A DNA stretch of 64,000 nt from Oscheius dolichura (lineage: Eukaryota > Nematoda > Chromadorea > Rhabditida > Rhabditidae). The notes beneath the pieces were generated by a model. It had not been told where the DNA came from and ran no database searches. It saw only the letters and a list, made by a program, of their open reading frames with translations. Position numbers and translations under genes: made by a program. Numbering within the stretch: position 1 is the first letter of the stretch; each line of letters starts with the position of its first letter. Location: the NCBI GenBank assembly GCA_932521035.1, contig OW051495.1, positions 8,184,001 to 8,248,000 of the forward strand, read 5' to 3'. Of the stretch, positions 34,073 to 47,691 are shown in pieces.

Positions 34073-37000
34073 TGTCTGAAACAGTGAGACTGAGACTTGA
34101 CATTTGATATGGCCTGAATTTAAGGAGAGAGAGAAAAAAAAGGGGAGATATGATCCACGTGTGGGGGATGGCTGCGTGAAACACGTCTCCCTCTCTCTCT
34201 TTCTCTAGGGGGACATGAGATGCCGAGAGAGAAGATGAATCATTTTCACGGGACGAGAATAAACTAGAGGATGACACAAATGGCAAAACATAACATACGT
34301 GATTAAAATAGCATACTGCTGCTCCTCGCCGCGTGCTGTCTGATTCTGGCGTGAAGGAGAGTGGGAGACGGATTTTTCAAATTTTTTTAGGCTGAATGCG
34401 GAGACGGGCGAGAAATTGAGAAATTTGAAAATTGGGACAACAAGACGCATCAGATAGTGGCTAGTTTTGATTTATAGCAATAGTCGGGAGGGGGCCTAAA
34501 TTCTAGGCGTTGGACCAAAAAAAGAGAGCGAAAAGCGAAATGGGAAACTATTCTTTCGCTTTTCTGGAAGAAACCGAGGAATCCGGTGTTCCGTGGATTC
34601 CAAAACGAAGGGGAGCGACCTTTTGATTAATTTTACAGAGTTTAGGGGGGCTGTCCAATCCTCTAATAATGGGTCTTAAAAAAGATACTGGCCGTTTAAA
34701 AAGAGTGGGCAAACCTCTCGGCCGTTTCGAGACCATTCTACAAACTCTGTAGGTGTTCAAAAGTTCCCTCAAAGCCCTCCTTAAGACGTCTTTTCCAAAG
34801 TTCACTTCAAAAGAAAGTAGAAATAGAAACATGATGATGTTGACCTTGATGCCCTCCTCTCCCTCGAGAGAACTACAAGTTCTCAGTCGGCGTATATTTT
34901 TATCTCCCTCGCCCTCCCTTGTGTCTTTGGTTCTCAAATTCTTCTGTCTTTTAATTAACTCTTCTGATTTATGGTGTTTGAGGAGGCGAGAAGAGAGGGT
35001 GTGAGGGAGAATATCTCTCACTGAGGACGGGAGAAAAGTGTGAGATAAACATGGAATTTGAGAAGGAGAAATCAAACTCTGGCTTTTAAAGCAGAGCAGA
35101 AGAGCAGAAACGGAGGCCGGGGGAGAGATCATTGGGATCATTTCGGATTTTTGGAAAGAATTAAAGCGGACAAAAATCAAGATGGAATCATCTTTTCTAT
35201 ATAAGAGGGATTCGCAACTACAATCCCTTTCAGCATTTCGTAGGAAACTCACGTTTCTTTCTGGTTATATTTAAAGAAAAGAAAAAGAGTAAAGAGTGGA
35301 AAAACAAGGCGGAAGGGAAGAGTTATTGGGACAGGAAGTCAAAACATGACTTTTACAACGAAAGAATTAATTGTCGAGGGTTGGGAAAGGTAAAATGTCA
35401 GGGAAAACTTCAGTTGAAATATGATGAAGGGTTCCTTCATGATCCAGACATAAAATTGAGCCAATTTTAGCCGAGCCTTGCCGTTTTGCCCCTTGAAATA
35501 ACGCTTTGAAGTCACGGAACGAAAAAAAGGAGGTAAATAAGGAGAGAATTGGCCATTTCAACGAAATTTAAGATCATTCCATGGTTTCTAGCCGTTTTAT
35601 AAGCCTTAAATTTAATTTTTAAAGAAGAAAAATGAGCAAAGTGCGTGAGAAACCAACTGAAAACAATAAAGAAATCAAAAGGCTGCCGTTGTTATTGAAA
35701 ATGGGCTTAAAAGTATAAACAGCGGCAGCAGACTAATAAATTATTAATTTATCTATTTTGAGAAAGCTGAAAAATGAAATTAGAAAAAAATCAATGATTT
35801 AAAAAGTTTTCCTCGCCCCTGGTTGCCTGGTCTCGCTCTGTTTGCGTCGCTTTGTATAGCGGTGGACACACAAAATTAATTAAAAGAGAGGGCTATATGA
35901 GGAATAGGAATCGAAAGCCAGAAGGATAATTAGAGAGAGACGTGGGGATCATATTTAATAAGGAAAATATGAAAAATAACGGAGAAAAAGAGATAAAAAT
36001 AGCTGAGGAAGCAGCGGTTAGATTAGATAATGGCGTTAACTTTAGCGCGCGTCTGTTCCCACGCTTCAATCAAGAGGGGGGAACCGACGCACACCCGAAA
36101 CGCGTCAAGTTTTCTCTCTCGAAATACAATTTGACCTATAATTACTTGAAAATAAACAGAAAATAATAGTATAGATGTGTGCAAAAGAGAAAAATTGAAG
36201 CAAAAGGCAGCAGAGTGTGAGTCGAGGCGTAATTGAAGGGTGGAAATTTGAAAAGACTGCTGCTGGCGGGGGTGACGCTTTTGGGAGACCGGCAGTGGCT
36301 GCTGAGCGCATTTACGGTGCATGGTGGGCGAGGTCTTCTCCAGCGGTGGGTGATAGAGTGAGAGGGGGGGGCGAGAGAGCGAGAGGGGGCTGACAGGGGG
36401 GCGACCCGAGAGAGAGTGAGACAGATCGACTAAAGAGTGTGAGAGGAGAGCTTTCGCCGAGGTCGTCGCCAGCGCCGGGACACAACACCTGTCGCAAAAT
36501 GCGCATACGACGCGGAAAGTAGCGGAATTTATGATTATGAGTTAGATTTTTGAACAACTTTCAACAATAAATGAATCAGTAAAGAGGTCGAAAAACGATT
36601 TCCCCGAGGTTTGCTGATGGTATCGGCAATAATGAAGCGGGGGAGGACTTTCTACCCTGAGAAATTCAAAAATCACCCTTGAAACCCCTCACTCCAGTTA
36701 GTAAGAAGGCCTCGGAGGGATGTTATAGTATTCAATTTTATGTAAGAGCCCCCTAATAACCAAAACAGGGCCGCTCATTTTAAAACAAGTTACCCACCTG
36801 CCTCATTATCCTCCCTTCTTCTTTTGCAAGACCGGCCTAGCAAGAAAGGCTTCCCTAATCCTCCTGGAGAGTAGTTTAGCGACCTCCCGGGCTTAACTTC
36901 GGAAAATGATCTTCTGCGGCTTCTTCACCTGAAGCGGGGTGCTATAATTTACCTTCCAGCTGTTTCAAGGACAGACACTCAAACAAATATCTATAGGGCG

Positions 37001-37461
37001 AAAAGGGAAGGCGAAGAATATGTTTTGTTCCAGGTGAAAATTTACGAAAATTGAGGGCATGGCCCATATTTATTTCAATCCACAGCTGATTATATCCCAA
37101 ATTGGAGGTACCGTAATCTCGAGCAGCTGTACTACAAATAGCGGAAAAGTGCATCCAAGATTGGCTTTTTGCAGACAAGGAGTAAATGTAATTGACCAAA
37201 GAGCTCATTTTAAACACGGATTAATCTTGTGAAAAGTTGACGGATGTCTAGAAGTGAGCGAGTTGCACACTGAGTGCAAACTATGGGCTTCTTTCTCGTT
37301 GCAAATGGATTTTGTCGATAAAAAGCTGGAAAAACGTCTAGTTCTCAAAGTTTCGTAAATTTCCCAATGAATAGGGATTGTTTCAACCTTCAAAAACGTA
37401 TTCGAGAGCAGTAATTCCCGATCTTTATTGCACAAGGAGAATAACAGCAAAATAAGGTGGG
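34073..37461. other. 3.4 kb without a supported gene
   Basis: This lies between the start of the G-alpha gene and the 3' end of the C6-domain gene. Open frames here, including one of 234 codons at 34548-35252 on the minus strand, lack splice structure or recognisable domains and have the composition of CT/GA-rich low-complexity DNA. It probably contains the G-alpha promoter. A purine-rich tract stands out at 36354-36425. Confidence 0.5.
36354..36425 (+). repeat. GA/G-rich purine tract
   Basis: GAGAGAG and G-run sequence (GAGAGGGGGGGGCGAGAGAG and on) of about 70 bp. Such tracts can act as GAGA-type promoter sites or form non-B structures. It is about 2.3 kb upstream of the G-alpha start, and its role is not shown. 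Confidence 0.6.
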
Positions 37462-38205
37462 TTACATAGGAGTGGCACAAACAATTCTCTGTACTGGCCG
37501 TCCGTCACAAATCCATTGTGGATTCGCATCAGAACAGGCCCCGTTAAGATACTGGGTAAAGCCGGTGTTTGTCCATGTATTATCTTCTTCCAAAGCAAAG
37601 ATAACCTCGCCGAAGTCGCACGTAACGTCGGTCAGTCTGAAAAAATGAATACGAGGTTCAAATGTGACTGTCAGGAGGTAAAAGAGGCCGAAAAGGAAGA
37701 AAGTAACTTACGTGCATTCATTTACTCCTCTCATTACCATTGGGGCCATTCCTCCCGGAGCTGGATTACAATCAACGGCTCCTGTAGGTATGGTGGCGCA
37801 GTTGAATGGGGTTGGGCAATATTGGCACACTGAAAGGGACGTTTTGGCATAGAATCCAGTTGAATAGGGTAAAAACTGGGTGGCAGCGCGAAAATGTCAG
37901 GATTATCCATTGGAAAACCAATTATACCCATGTTTTGCTTGTGCAGTATGAATTTTCAAGATTTTAAAGGCCTAGGGAATCCTTGCTTACTGGTGTTATC
38001 AAAAGAAGTAGTTGTCGTAGTAGAGGAGGTTGTGGTCGTTAGACTAGTAGTTGTCAAAGCAGTTGTAGTAGTAATCTCTAACATATCATCGGCTAAAAGC
38101 CCAGGAATTAAAATTAGTCCAGGGCTGTTCCTTACGGGGGAGAGTCGGAATACAACCAAAAGAAATAGCCGGAACTATAATCAAGATCGTTTTCAGAATA
38201 GACAT
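37462..38205 (-). CDS. Secreted C6-domain protein with Thr-rich linker
   Basis: Four exons join in frame from ATG 38205 to TAA 37462-37464, about 155 aa. A signal peptide (MSILKTILIIVPAISFG) is followed by a Thr/Ser-rich linker (TTTTALTTTSLTTTTSSTTT), likely O-glycosylated. A cysteine-rich domain begins MCQYCPTPFNC and continues with VDCNPAPGG and NPQWICDGRPVQRIVC. This arrangement matches the nematode C6 (DUF282) family of extracellular proteins of unknown function. It is probably cuticular or secreted. No neighbour suggests an operon. Confidence 0.7.
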
Positions 38206-38736
38206 GGATTAGAAGAAAGTGAAGCCGAGAAGTGGGGGCAGGATCTATTGGTCAAGAAAACTGGAATCCTAGTGGATGGCAAAGATCACAAAGGAATCAT
38301 GCGGATACCCGGGTACATATTATTCCTACTGTATTGTTGAGACTTTGCTTCTCCATCTTTTCATCTTACTTCTCATGGTATAGCTTTTTCCCACAGGTTC
38401 AACAGCCTCCGCAGCGTTTCTTTCGTTTACGGCTATCCATTTCAGCCCGTTAATCTTTGATGCTCTTCTGGAAAAGTGCGTTCCTCTTCAAACGAATCGC
38501 AGTTTTTTTTGCCGTAATTAATTAATCCAAAGAAAAGTTCCCCTCCCTGGGAGGAGTAGCCGCCCTTCTGATACAAATTGTACTTTATTGTTATCTTACC
38601 AAGGAACACGGATTAAAACTGAATACGGAAGAATCTACGGACGACACACATTCAAACTTACAAAAATGGATACAGTATACAAAAATATACAATGTACAGT
38701 AATTACAAAGATATATACAGGAAAAATACGCTCTTC

Positions 38737-40477
38737 TCAAGCAACAGTCGAAGGATAATTGGTTGTACTGCCGGGAGAACCAACAGAAGACTGCATCTTC
38801 GTGGAGAAGCCTAAAAATATAAAAATCTTTTATATTTCCCCAGTCTAAAACCGAACCTAACGTTCTGAATAGCGTTCTCCTGTATTCAACAATACACCAC
38901 ATTGCAATTATCGGATCTATCGCCTTGGGAATGGTGGTAAACATTGCAAAGAACGGTGTAATTGGCTCGAAGAAGACGTGATCCCAGAAGGGATAGGTTA
39001 AATTAATCGCCGAGGGAATGTGACAAAGGATAACGGGAATAACAATCTAAAAATAGGTGTTCCGGAGTAAAATGGGGCAAACCTGGATGATTAGGGTTAA
39101 AAAGAGCTGTCTTTCCAGCTTTATCTTCGATTTAGCATGGAATCTTTTAACTTTTTCAATTTCTTTCCAAATATTGTAAGCACAGAAGATAATGATCAGC
39201 CCGGAAACTGCTACAATCCCAAAATGGGTCAACGTTGCTCCAATCCCACTCAAAGACGGCTTTCCGGAGAGATCCTAAAGATTACGGTCATTCTTAGAAA
39301 CTACGGGGGATTTGGGCTCTCAATTTTGAAGTTACAGGGCTCACAACGAATAATCTTTTTGTTTATGACATACAATCGTTGCCATTCCCCTGTACTAATG
39401 TGGTTTGAACTTGATTGTTTTTAAATTCTTTCCAGGAACTTACAAAAAGTCTCAACATTGTGTATCCAATATCCTTGACGTGGGTTATCCCGAAGTCCAT
39501 AACAATTTTGTTCTCCATTGTCTGAAAACAGTTTTCCATCTCGGAAAAGTGGCGAAATTACCGTAGTAATATGGTTAACAGCACACCAATAAATGGTACA
39601 CAATCCACAGAAGGCAACAAAGCCGGCAAACATAAAAATAAAGACGATTTTCAGCCACAACCGTTCGCCCACAAATCGACCAAAGTGAGGCCTAGAAATA
39701 GATGGATTTTGAGATTTAGAGTAATGTTAGCCCACTTGCAGACTGCTGTGTACCGGTAGATAAAGTTTACGACCACAAATCCCATCCAAACTTCATAAAA
39801 GAAGCAATACATGGCACTGCCGAGGAAAGCCATCGGGGTGCCAATCAAAGGACCACGGTAGCTGAAGAAGATCCATGTCTTCTCCCAAACGAAGTGGACC
39901 TAAAATATCTTTATCCCGCTGCCTTAATTTTGACCAAAAATGTCGCCTAATCCTCTGCATAAACAGGGAAAACGGGTTTAGTCTGCGATTTTGCAACTTG
40001 AAGGACAAGTTTTTGTTCGCTTCAAGAGTCTCGCGGGCGGGGATCACTTTCCAACTGATGACTAGATTATCCATGAACTTTCTCCATGGGGATTTTTAAG
40101 GGAACTGCCAGGCACCTGGAAGGATCTGCAGGTCCTAAAGCGGGGGTACTAGAGACGATTGGGATCCGTTCCAATACTGGAGGTCCTGGGCCCTTGCCTG
40201 GGATTCCTGGTTTTCATGTTTCCCCACTTACCGGCAATCCAACGAGTACGGTAGCAGCATACATAATCTCAAAAATGGCGTAGGCCATCATTATCCATCG
40301 ATAAGAGCCCAATCCGCCTTTCGGAGCTTTGAGAATGACCAGAATGAAGAGGGAGTTCAGTAGAATTCCAAGGGCACAAAACAATATCTGTCCATTGACA
40401 GATAGAGCCAGAAGCGCGGCCTGCATCTTCTTGAGTCGGTCCTTATCAGGGTTAAATATAGACAAGAATGCGAACAT
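38737..40477 (-). CDS. STR-class serpentine chemoreceptor
   Basis: Seven exons on the minus strand. Exon 1 (40477-40232) carries TM1-2 with NSLFILVILKAP and GSYRWIMMAYAIFE, the N..LI...S....G.Y signature of STR receptors. Exon 2 (from 39899) carries TM3 with FIYRYTAVCK, then HFGRFVGERLW. TM5 is followed by KLERQLFLTLIIQ; TM7 has IPKAIDPIIAMW and then YRRTL. The tail ends TNYPSTVA. It is predicted to be a chemosensory GPCR. A later Met (MQAALLALS) is an alternative start. It belongs to a different class from receptors A-F. Confidence 0.82.
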
Positions 40478-40873
40478 GCTGCTGCTTATATAGGAGAGGG
40501 ATCAGGGTTATCCCGTTGTTTATTATCTACTTCAGCAGAGAGGGATAGATGAAAAAGATTACCCCTGGCTGGATAGAGAAAGGCAAATGTCAACTGCTTA
40601 TTCTTTGACGCGCTCGACGTGACAATAGTATATTTAATTTCTATACCTTGTTTTTCAGACTCCCAGGGGAATCTGTGTGTTATTATCAACAGTTATTAAT
40701 GAAAAAATGCCGGATGTCGTCGTCCGTCGGGGTGCTTCTGAACTTGGAGTACGCAATTAGGACAGTGTGTCCGAACAGGGGATGATACAGTCTGGTATTT
40801 TCATCATTTATGACGTGATTATTATATTTTCAGCTTTTTATACAAATAAATAAGGGCGGGTTATTGTAATCTC

Positions 40874-43800
40874 TCAATTTGTAGGAGCAACCAGTTGAAC
40901 GGCCCTTTTTCTTCGCTCATGGTTTGTCCCAATTGACTTGAGAAGGGCGGCAAGCTCTTGGAAGTCCTTCTTATGGGTGTAGCTGTAGATCATCGTGTCC
41001 CACATCATTTTTACCACTTCTGTATCATCTCTTGTGTCCAACATCACTGCCTAAAATATGCATTTTCCATTTCGTCTAAAATTCATATATCACCTTGGAT
41101 AACGGAGCATTCAGCCGGAAGTAGGGGAATCCCAAGGAGTGGCACCATGTTCGGGAGCGGGCAATAGGAGCTCCTTCAGTAGCCAAGGCCGTGTCCAGCA
41201 CCATATTGGAGAGATTCCTCAGCCCACGAATCATTCCAAACATATCGGCCATCTCAACCAAACTCGGGTCTATTGGGACAATTGGGGTGATTCCTGTTCC
41301 TATTGAGACGACGCAGCCAATCTCCACAGTGTAAGGGGATTCGGGGTCCTGAAACGAACATTTTTAGTCGGAAAGTGGGTCTTGGGCGTACTGCGTAGCT
41401 GCAAACACTGTTCCAAAAACAAGCTTCCGTCAAAAGATCCAATGTAGGATTATTAGACAGCTAAACACCGATTTATTACAGACTACACTGCCCATTACCA
41501 TTCCACCATCCAGCCATTTCCCTTCCGAAGAGGGGAAATAAGTCGGAGCTGCGCTACTCCGCCTAGAAGCTCGCCACAACTTCATATCAGACGGGTCCTC
41601 AAATCCTAGCTCGTCATTTTGTTCTTTTGTTATGGGGAGGCGGTAATTTCGAAGAAATTCCAACTGCACTGGAAAGGTGTCCGCCCGAACGGTGGTGAAA
41701 AACAGTCGTGGGTATTTGACATCAGCCAGTGTGGTGTTTTCTCCAAACATTTCCTGTAGGAAACCTTCCAGAACCTCGGCACTATAGGGGCGGGACCAGC
41801 TGTCGAAGAGGGCATCTTTGAAGCGGAGATACTTCTTCTGGGTCACTCTCAAAGAGCTTCCTATAATTTTCTTTTATGAAAATGGGAAGAAATATGATTT
41901 ACCCGTGGTAATTGCACCGCTAACGTAGGAGCCGGTACTGGTCCCGGCTATCCAGTCAAAATAGTTGATTAACGGCTCATCTAGGTACTTTTCCAGGGCT
42001 AGAAGGATCTAAAAGGAAGAAGGGTTTTCTAAAGTGAGGGGAACAACCTGGACTATGACCAGACCTTTAATTCCACCTCCATCAAGAGCTAGGACGCTGA
42101 TAACGTTGGAGGTCTTCTTCTGTTTAGCGAATTCCTTGAGCTTTCGAAGGACTGATTTAATCGCTTTCTGGAAGAAAAATGGTTATGTCACAGTAAGAAA
42201 ACGGCTAATTAACCTGCTGGGGGAAGGTTCTAACAGGATTAGGCTCCTTGTAAGCTCGATTGACGTCACAACTATCCGGATCCATTTCAAATTCATACAT
42301 GGCCGAAGGGGCTTGAGGATCCACGGTCTCTTTTGCGATTTGTTCTTGATCAGGAGCTGAAGCTGAACGTTTTAAGTCTCCGAACTTTAGAATAAGCCTA
42401 CCTTTGGAATCAAGACTAGCAGTACTGCTAGACATGGAAGAACTCAAAGCGAGAATCTTTGGCTCTGCCACAAAATTATCCTTATGAACACAGCCAATGG
42501 TACAGCCAGGAAGGCCTTTGGAACAGGAGCGAGCACCACAAATAATCAGGGAGCGGAGAATTTCTTGGGCTGTTTCACTGAAAAATCGGATTTTTAGAGA
42601 GAAGAGCGAGAATGACGAACTCATTCTTCTGTTTAGCCGCCAAATGACGAGGAGTCTCGTTGTGATTATTCTGAAGATTGACCTCTGCTCCCAAACACAG
42701 AAGAAGATGAACAATTTCGAGATTATGATTCTAAAACACAATTTTAAAGATATGTATTGAAGTGAAATTACAGAGACGGCGATATGGAGAGCTGTATTGC
42801 CATTGCGGTCTTTTGCATTCAAGTCAACCTGAAAATGAACATTTTACTATATTAAACACTCTATTTTTACGCCGTTTAGTTCGCAGAAAATAGAAAAACT
42901 CACATCAAAAGCAATTAAAGCGATAACCAAAGAGAGATCATTGCGTTGCACATAAGTATGGAGAACTGTGTGATCCTGAAGATTCCTAGCCTCCAATTTG
43001 AGATCATTTGCCTAAAACTCGAGTATTACCTTTCCTCCTGGGATCCCGAACCTTTAACTGAAGTAAAGCTAACAACGGCTTCTTGTAAACAGCGCTGTGA
43101 AGGATAGTATTACCAGTAACGGGGTCTATTTCCTCTATAGCTTGAGGATTAGCTTCTATGACCAGTTTCATCGCTCTAAAATAGGAGCTAGGCTAATTTA
43201 AACTGGAAAACTTACGGAATGTCGAATTTATTAGTTCTCATAATAGCATGCAGTGGATTCTCGTTACTTATTCCCGGAATAGCTGTGAAAGAAGCTCCAT
43301 AACTGCGCAATGCCTTGGCACAGTAAGCATTCCCCGCCGTCACTGCCAAATACAGGGCAGAAGAGCCAGTCAAATTGGGCGCCTGGAGAAAGTCATCACA
43401 TTTCCCGGTATCCATTAAAATCTAAAAGGGGTTCTGATTATAAATAGAGATGGCTGATTACTCTGATCATTTCCTCGCTAGAGCCAGCAGCCAAATGGAG
43501 GACAGTGTTCTTATTGACGTCTGTTGCAGATAGCTCTGGAGAGAGGGCAAGGATTTGGGTAACCAAGTCAACTCTGAAGAGAAGAAGGTGAAATAAAGGG
43601 TGTAAAAGAGCAAACCTATTATTCTGGACGGCAATTAAAAGAGGAGTCATTCCCTCGGGTTGGCAATAGACGTTCAGGCAGCTAAAAATATCCTGTTTGT
43701 TTTTTCAGACCAAATTTTAGTCCACTAGTTAATGGATTGTGGGCAAATAGGGTCAATTGGGATTTGTAGAACGAGCAGCAGTGAGATTTGAATAGAAGAT

Positions 43801-45592
43801 TGACTCACTTTCTCGTCTCTTCCGTAGCCGGATCAAAATATTCCATAATGCCCATAGCTGCTGCGATATGCCCTGATTTCCAGAGAATGTTCTCCTTCAT
43901 CATGGAGAGAAGCTCAGGCAAATAATCCTCCTTTTTCATATTTTTAGGGCAGACTTTGAACAAATCCGCACATTCCCTACATCTTTCACAAAGAGCAATA
44001 GCATCCGTAACCTGTAAGTTACCATATTTTAGTCATGCCAAAAGAATAGGGACTACCTTACGACTTCTGTAGAGGGAAAGAACATGCCGTTTGTCTTTAT
44101 GACCATTCCTGAAAATCATCACCAAATGATGGAGAGAAGGTTTAGCTTGGTAGCAGAGCTGTTCAAGGTTGCTGTTAGAATTGGAGCTGAAAATGGGTTG
44201 ATCATAGAGGAAAGAAGGAATCAGTACGCGTTAGAAAGAGTTTCCAGTTGAACAGGGGCGGCTGCTGGTTCTTTTGGATTTTCATTAATTAAAAAATCAC
44301 TGATGGATTCTGGTTGAGGCATGTTTATCTGCAACAGGAAGGCTATGATAAAAATATCGTAAGCGAAAGGAGAGGAGAGAAAGAATCGGCCTTACCTGGG
44401 TATTGGCATCAGCAATGACAATAAAGCAACCATTTTTGCACATTCCTTCTTCCGTAAGGGGGTAGACCTTCTTATAATACTGTATTTGTGATTCGGGTAC
44501 TTCGATAATTTCTTCAGGATTATTGGGAACCCATCTGAAGGTCTTATTTTCCAATTTGTGCGAAAGAAACTCACGAATCAACACCACAAATGTAGGAAGC
44601 CTTTCTCTCTATTGGAGTGTTCCAAATTAAATTGGATAACATACCCATATAGCTAAAAAATAAACCAGCTTACTGTAAGGAGAAATCGATACCTTGTTGA
44701 GGTGACCTCCGAATCCTGGTCAGAATCAGCTTTGATATGTTCAGGAGCAATAGTGGTTACCGTATTTTCAACAGCAACTATTTTTGTTGTCGTCTCAATT
44801 TCTCCACATTGTGAACTATTAGTAACGCTTAGAGCTTGAAACGACTCCATGTCTTCCCAAGAGTAGGCAGACAGAGCCTGTTCCACTAGCTCCTTTGCTT
44901 CTTCCTATAATAACAACAATACTGGGGAGATCTTGGAAAATCGGAATGGTGGGCCCTGTTGGAAGTGAAAAAGGCCCTAGACAGCCCAAAAGCAATGATT
45001 ACAATGATAGATAAAGAACAAGATAACGCCTATATTTTGCTGAAAAACTGATGCACCCATGGCGATTTACCCTAAAACAGCGCATGGAATCCCCATGGGG
45101 CTTTCTATTGAAGTTAATTCCTCTCTGGTTTATTGTGGGCATAGCTACGTGGAACTATTATTTCCCCATCGGTTACAGTTTTGAAACACCGAATGTTTTG
45201 ACTACAGCTGTGCCCAGATTTTTTTCTTTCGAGATCTATTGCTCCCTACTAATCCACGCGGCTGCCCCCGGTTTCCAGCAGATTTTCGTTATGCCTGGGA
45301 AACTAGACGAAAAGCCAGTAAAATGGGAAATAAATTATATTTTTAAAGAGAAAAAAGGGAATAAAAATAACATAAAACCAGGAGGAAGAGTAAAATGACT
45401 CTCACGTGGTGAGCGAGGCAAAAGAGGCAAATTCGGAGCGCGGCCGAAAGAGGCCAATAAACAACAGACAGCGGGTTGTTTGTTTGCTTTTAGCCCTGGA
45501 GACATGACGTTTACCCCCAGGACAATGAAGAACGAAGGAGAAGAACCTACCTCATTATCATTTAGCGTGGCTCCTAAAGAGAAGAGAGCCAT
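40874..45592 (-). CDS. Calcium-independent phospholipase A2 (group VI, ankyrin + patatin domains)
   Basis: Many short exons. A plausible first exon at 45592 (MALFSLGATLNDNE, GTAGGT donor) joins EEAKELVEQALSAYS in frame. Ankyrin repeats cover the middle: GMTPLLIAVQNN, NKNTVLHLAAG, SSALYLAVTAGN, NGNTALHIAVS, NETPRHLAAKQ. The patatin-like lipase domain follows: ALDGGGIKGLVIVQ (oxyanion hole), AGTSTGSYVSG (GxSxG nucleophile Ser) and KWLDGGM (catalytic Asp of the dyad). It ends RRKRAVQLVAPTN at 40874. The enzyme hydrolyses the sn-2 ester of membrane phospholipids without calcium. The architecture matches animal PLA2G6/iPLA2-beta, including the atypical N-terminal region. The exact start is inferred. 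Confidence 0.88.
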
Positions 45593-46151
45593 AATTTGGT
45601 TGGGAAGAAAAACTGAACGAATACCACTAGCCGCAGATCACTTGTGCGAGGACACGCGTAAATAGGACGTTGGTCTAGCCCGGCAATACGAGTCCACAAT
45701 GTGCCCGTCGCCCCCGCTGAAAGAACAACATAAACAAGGGTGAGAGCATAAACAAGGGTGTTTTCTGGTGGTGTCTCGCACTATAGGACCAAAAGATCGG
45801 AGTTTTGAAAGAGTTGAAAAGGGAGCGGACGGTATACAGACACGCTTATTTTGTTGTTATCGAACACTGTCTGGAAAACAACGAGGGAAGGCATTTGAGA
45901 CGACGTGAATGGAAAAACAAAATGACAAAAACGTTGTGATCTCTGTTTTTTTGGAGTTGAGATGAAATGATCCTGAACAAAAATCCGAGGTCAAACTGAG
46001 ATCGAGCTGCGCCTCGTTTTCTACTGGAGGGCGGTAGAAAATATGCAGGGGATAAAAAGGCTAACGTTTATTAATCGGCAAATCAGAAACATTACTCGTA
46101 AAAACTAGAGTACACTATATAATGAATCATTTCTTTCGGCTTTTAAGAGAA

Positions 46152-46900
46152 TTACAGTGGCTGGTCCTGTCCGTAGAGAACATTCTTGGGATTGAATATT
46201 TCGATCCAGTAGCCATCAGGATCTTGGACAAAGGCAATCCCCTTGATCAACCCAGTATCGGGCTTCTTGATGAAGGGAATTTCCAGCTGTTCGAAACGTT
46301 CACAAGCCTTCTCCACATTGGGAACATGAATACCAATATGGCCTGGAATATTTCCATAATTGAGAGTAAAGGCCTTATACAGCCTTACCAAAGCCTCGAG
46401 GTTCAGTGTTTCCGTTATGGTAATTGACAGAAGTCCCACATTCACTACCCCAATTGCTGAAAAACAAAGAATAACTTCTCTATATTCCCTGGTAAACATA
46501 CTGGGTTAATTCGATACAGCTAGTAGTAGATAGGGCAAATTCCGCCGTATCGGATTCTTCTTTCGGCAGCTCCCAATGTTTCTTATAGCCCATGAAGAAG
46601 ATAGAAAACTTTCCTGCGTCGAAATCCATCTGTTTCATGAGCCTGAATTCTCGATAACCGGTAATTTTCGAGACTTACTTCATCCCAAGAACATTAGTAT
46701 AGAAAGGAATAGACTTCTTGGGATCCTTGATCCGGTACATTGTGTGTTGGAAGTAATAGTCAGCAGTTTCTGGAGGGGAGTCTCCAACAAGTTGGAGGAT
46801 CTAAAAACGGCCCAATGAAAAAAAGAAAAAGAATAGAAAAACTCACCTCTCCTTGTGGAATAGGTCCATAAGTCGACGTTGCACTTGCTGCGAAAGCCAT
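46152..46900 (-). CDS. Lactoylglutathione lyase (glyoxalase I)
   Basis: Five exons from ATG 46900 ([18 protein letters not shown]) to TAA at 46152. The family motifs are in order: [53 protein letters not shown] and [16 protein letters not shown]. The metal ligands Glu (IELTHNWG), His (GFGHIGI) and Glu (YWIEI) are present. The first ligand position, Gln in the human enzyme (QQTMLRVKD), is His here (QHTM), as in bacterial GloA. The enzyme converts the methylglyoxal-glutathione adduct to S-lactoylglutathione in the cytosol. Confidence 0.92.
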
Positions 46901-47576
46901 GGCTAAAGAAAAGAATAAAGACAGGGGTTTTTGCTGAAAAGGGAGAATATGAGCAAAAATTGAAATCACTTTAGCGAAACAGTGAAGAAAACAATTTTAG
47001 GAATCCAGTGGCGGGATTTATATCAATTATCCGAACTGGAACGGCCCTTTTTTAAAACACAAAGGGCACCAAAAGCCGAAAATATATTCGCGCCACAGCG
47101 GCGTAAACGAATGTTTTCAGTGGAGAAACTTTAAAAAGGTGGAAAAGAGAAGACCCCCTCTGGGAAGACGAAAAAGAGAAGTGAACGGCCAAAATACTAT
47201 TTCATTCCATCAATGTTTACGATTTTTCCAAACAGAGGGAGAGAAAAATATTGACGGGGATGTTTAACAAGAGACCAACATCGTCCACCTTTTGACCCTG
47301 GATGTTTCTTTTCCCCACTATGGGCCTTCCCTCGTCCTTTTCTCAAATTTCCCGAAGGAAACGACGTCATTCCCCCCACGAGCGGTTGTTTTCGCCGACT
47401 TTGTCTTTGAACTTTCACACACCCTGATAAGAAAAACCAGTTAGCTCAGAATCTGATCACGTTGGGGGAATACTATGCGTTGTATGGAATGGTTTGAACC
47501 AGTCTGATAGTGTGATTTGGCGTAGGAAACCGTGCCAAATATCGAAATTCCTCCCGCTGTGTCGTAGGTCACACGT

Positions 47577-47583
47577 TGTTTGC
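47577..47583 (+). promoter_or_regulatory. Forkhead-like site upstream of P1
   Basis: TGTTTGC, one base from the FOXO/DAF-16 core TGTTTAC, 109 bp before the P1 start. It is the weakest of the set of sites found in front of P1-P7. Confidence 0.3.
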
Positions 47584-47691
47584 CTTCTTTTTTTACTTTC
47601 ATCATCCCCCACTTCTCATAAAATCATAGTATAAAAACAACCACTGCTCTCCTTGACCCTTCAACTTTACTTCCTATTCCTAATTCTTATA

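Noticed and set aside
34548-35252. 234-codon minus-strand open frame
   Set aside because: Low-complexity CT/GA-rich region, no domain, no splice structure and no homology I can name; probably chance.
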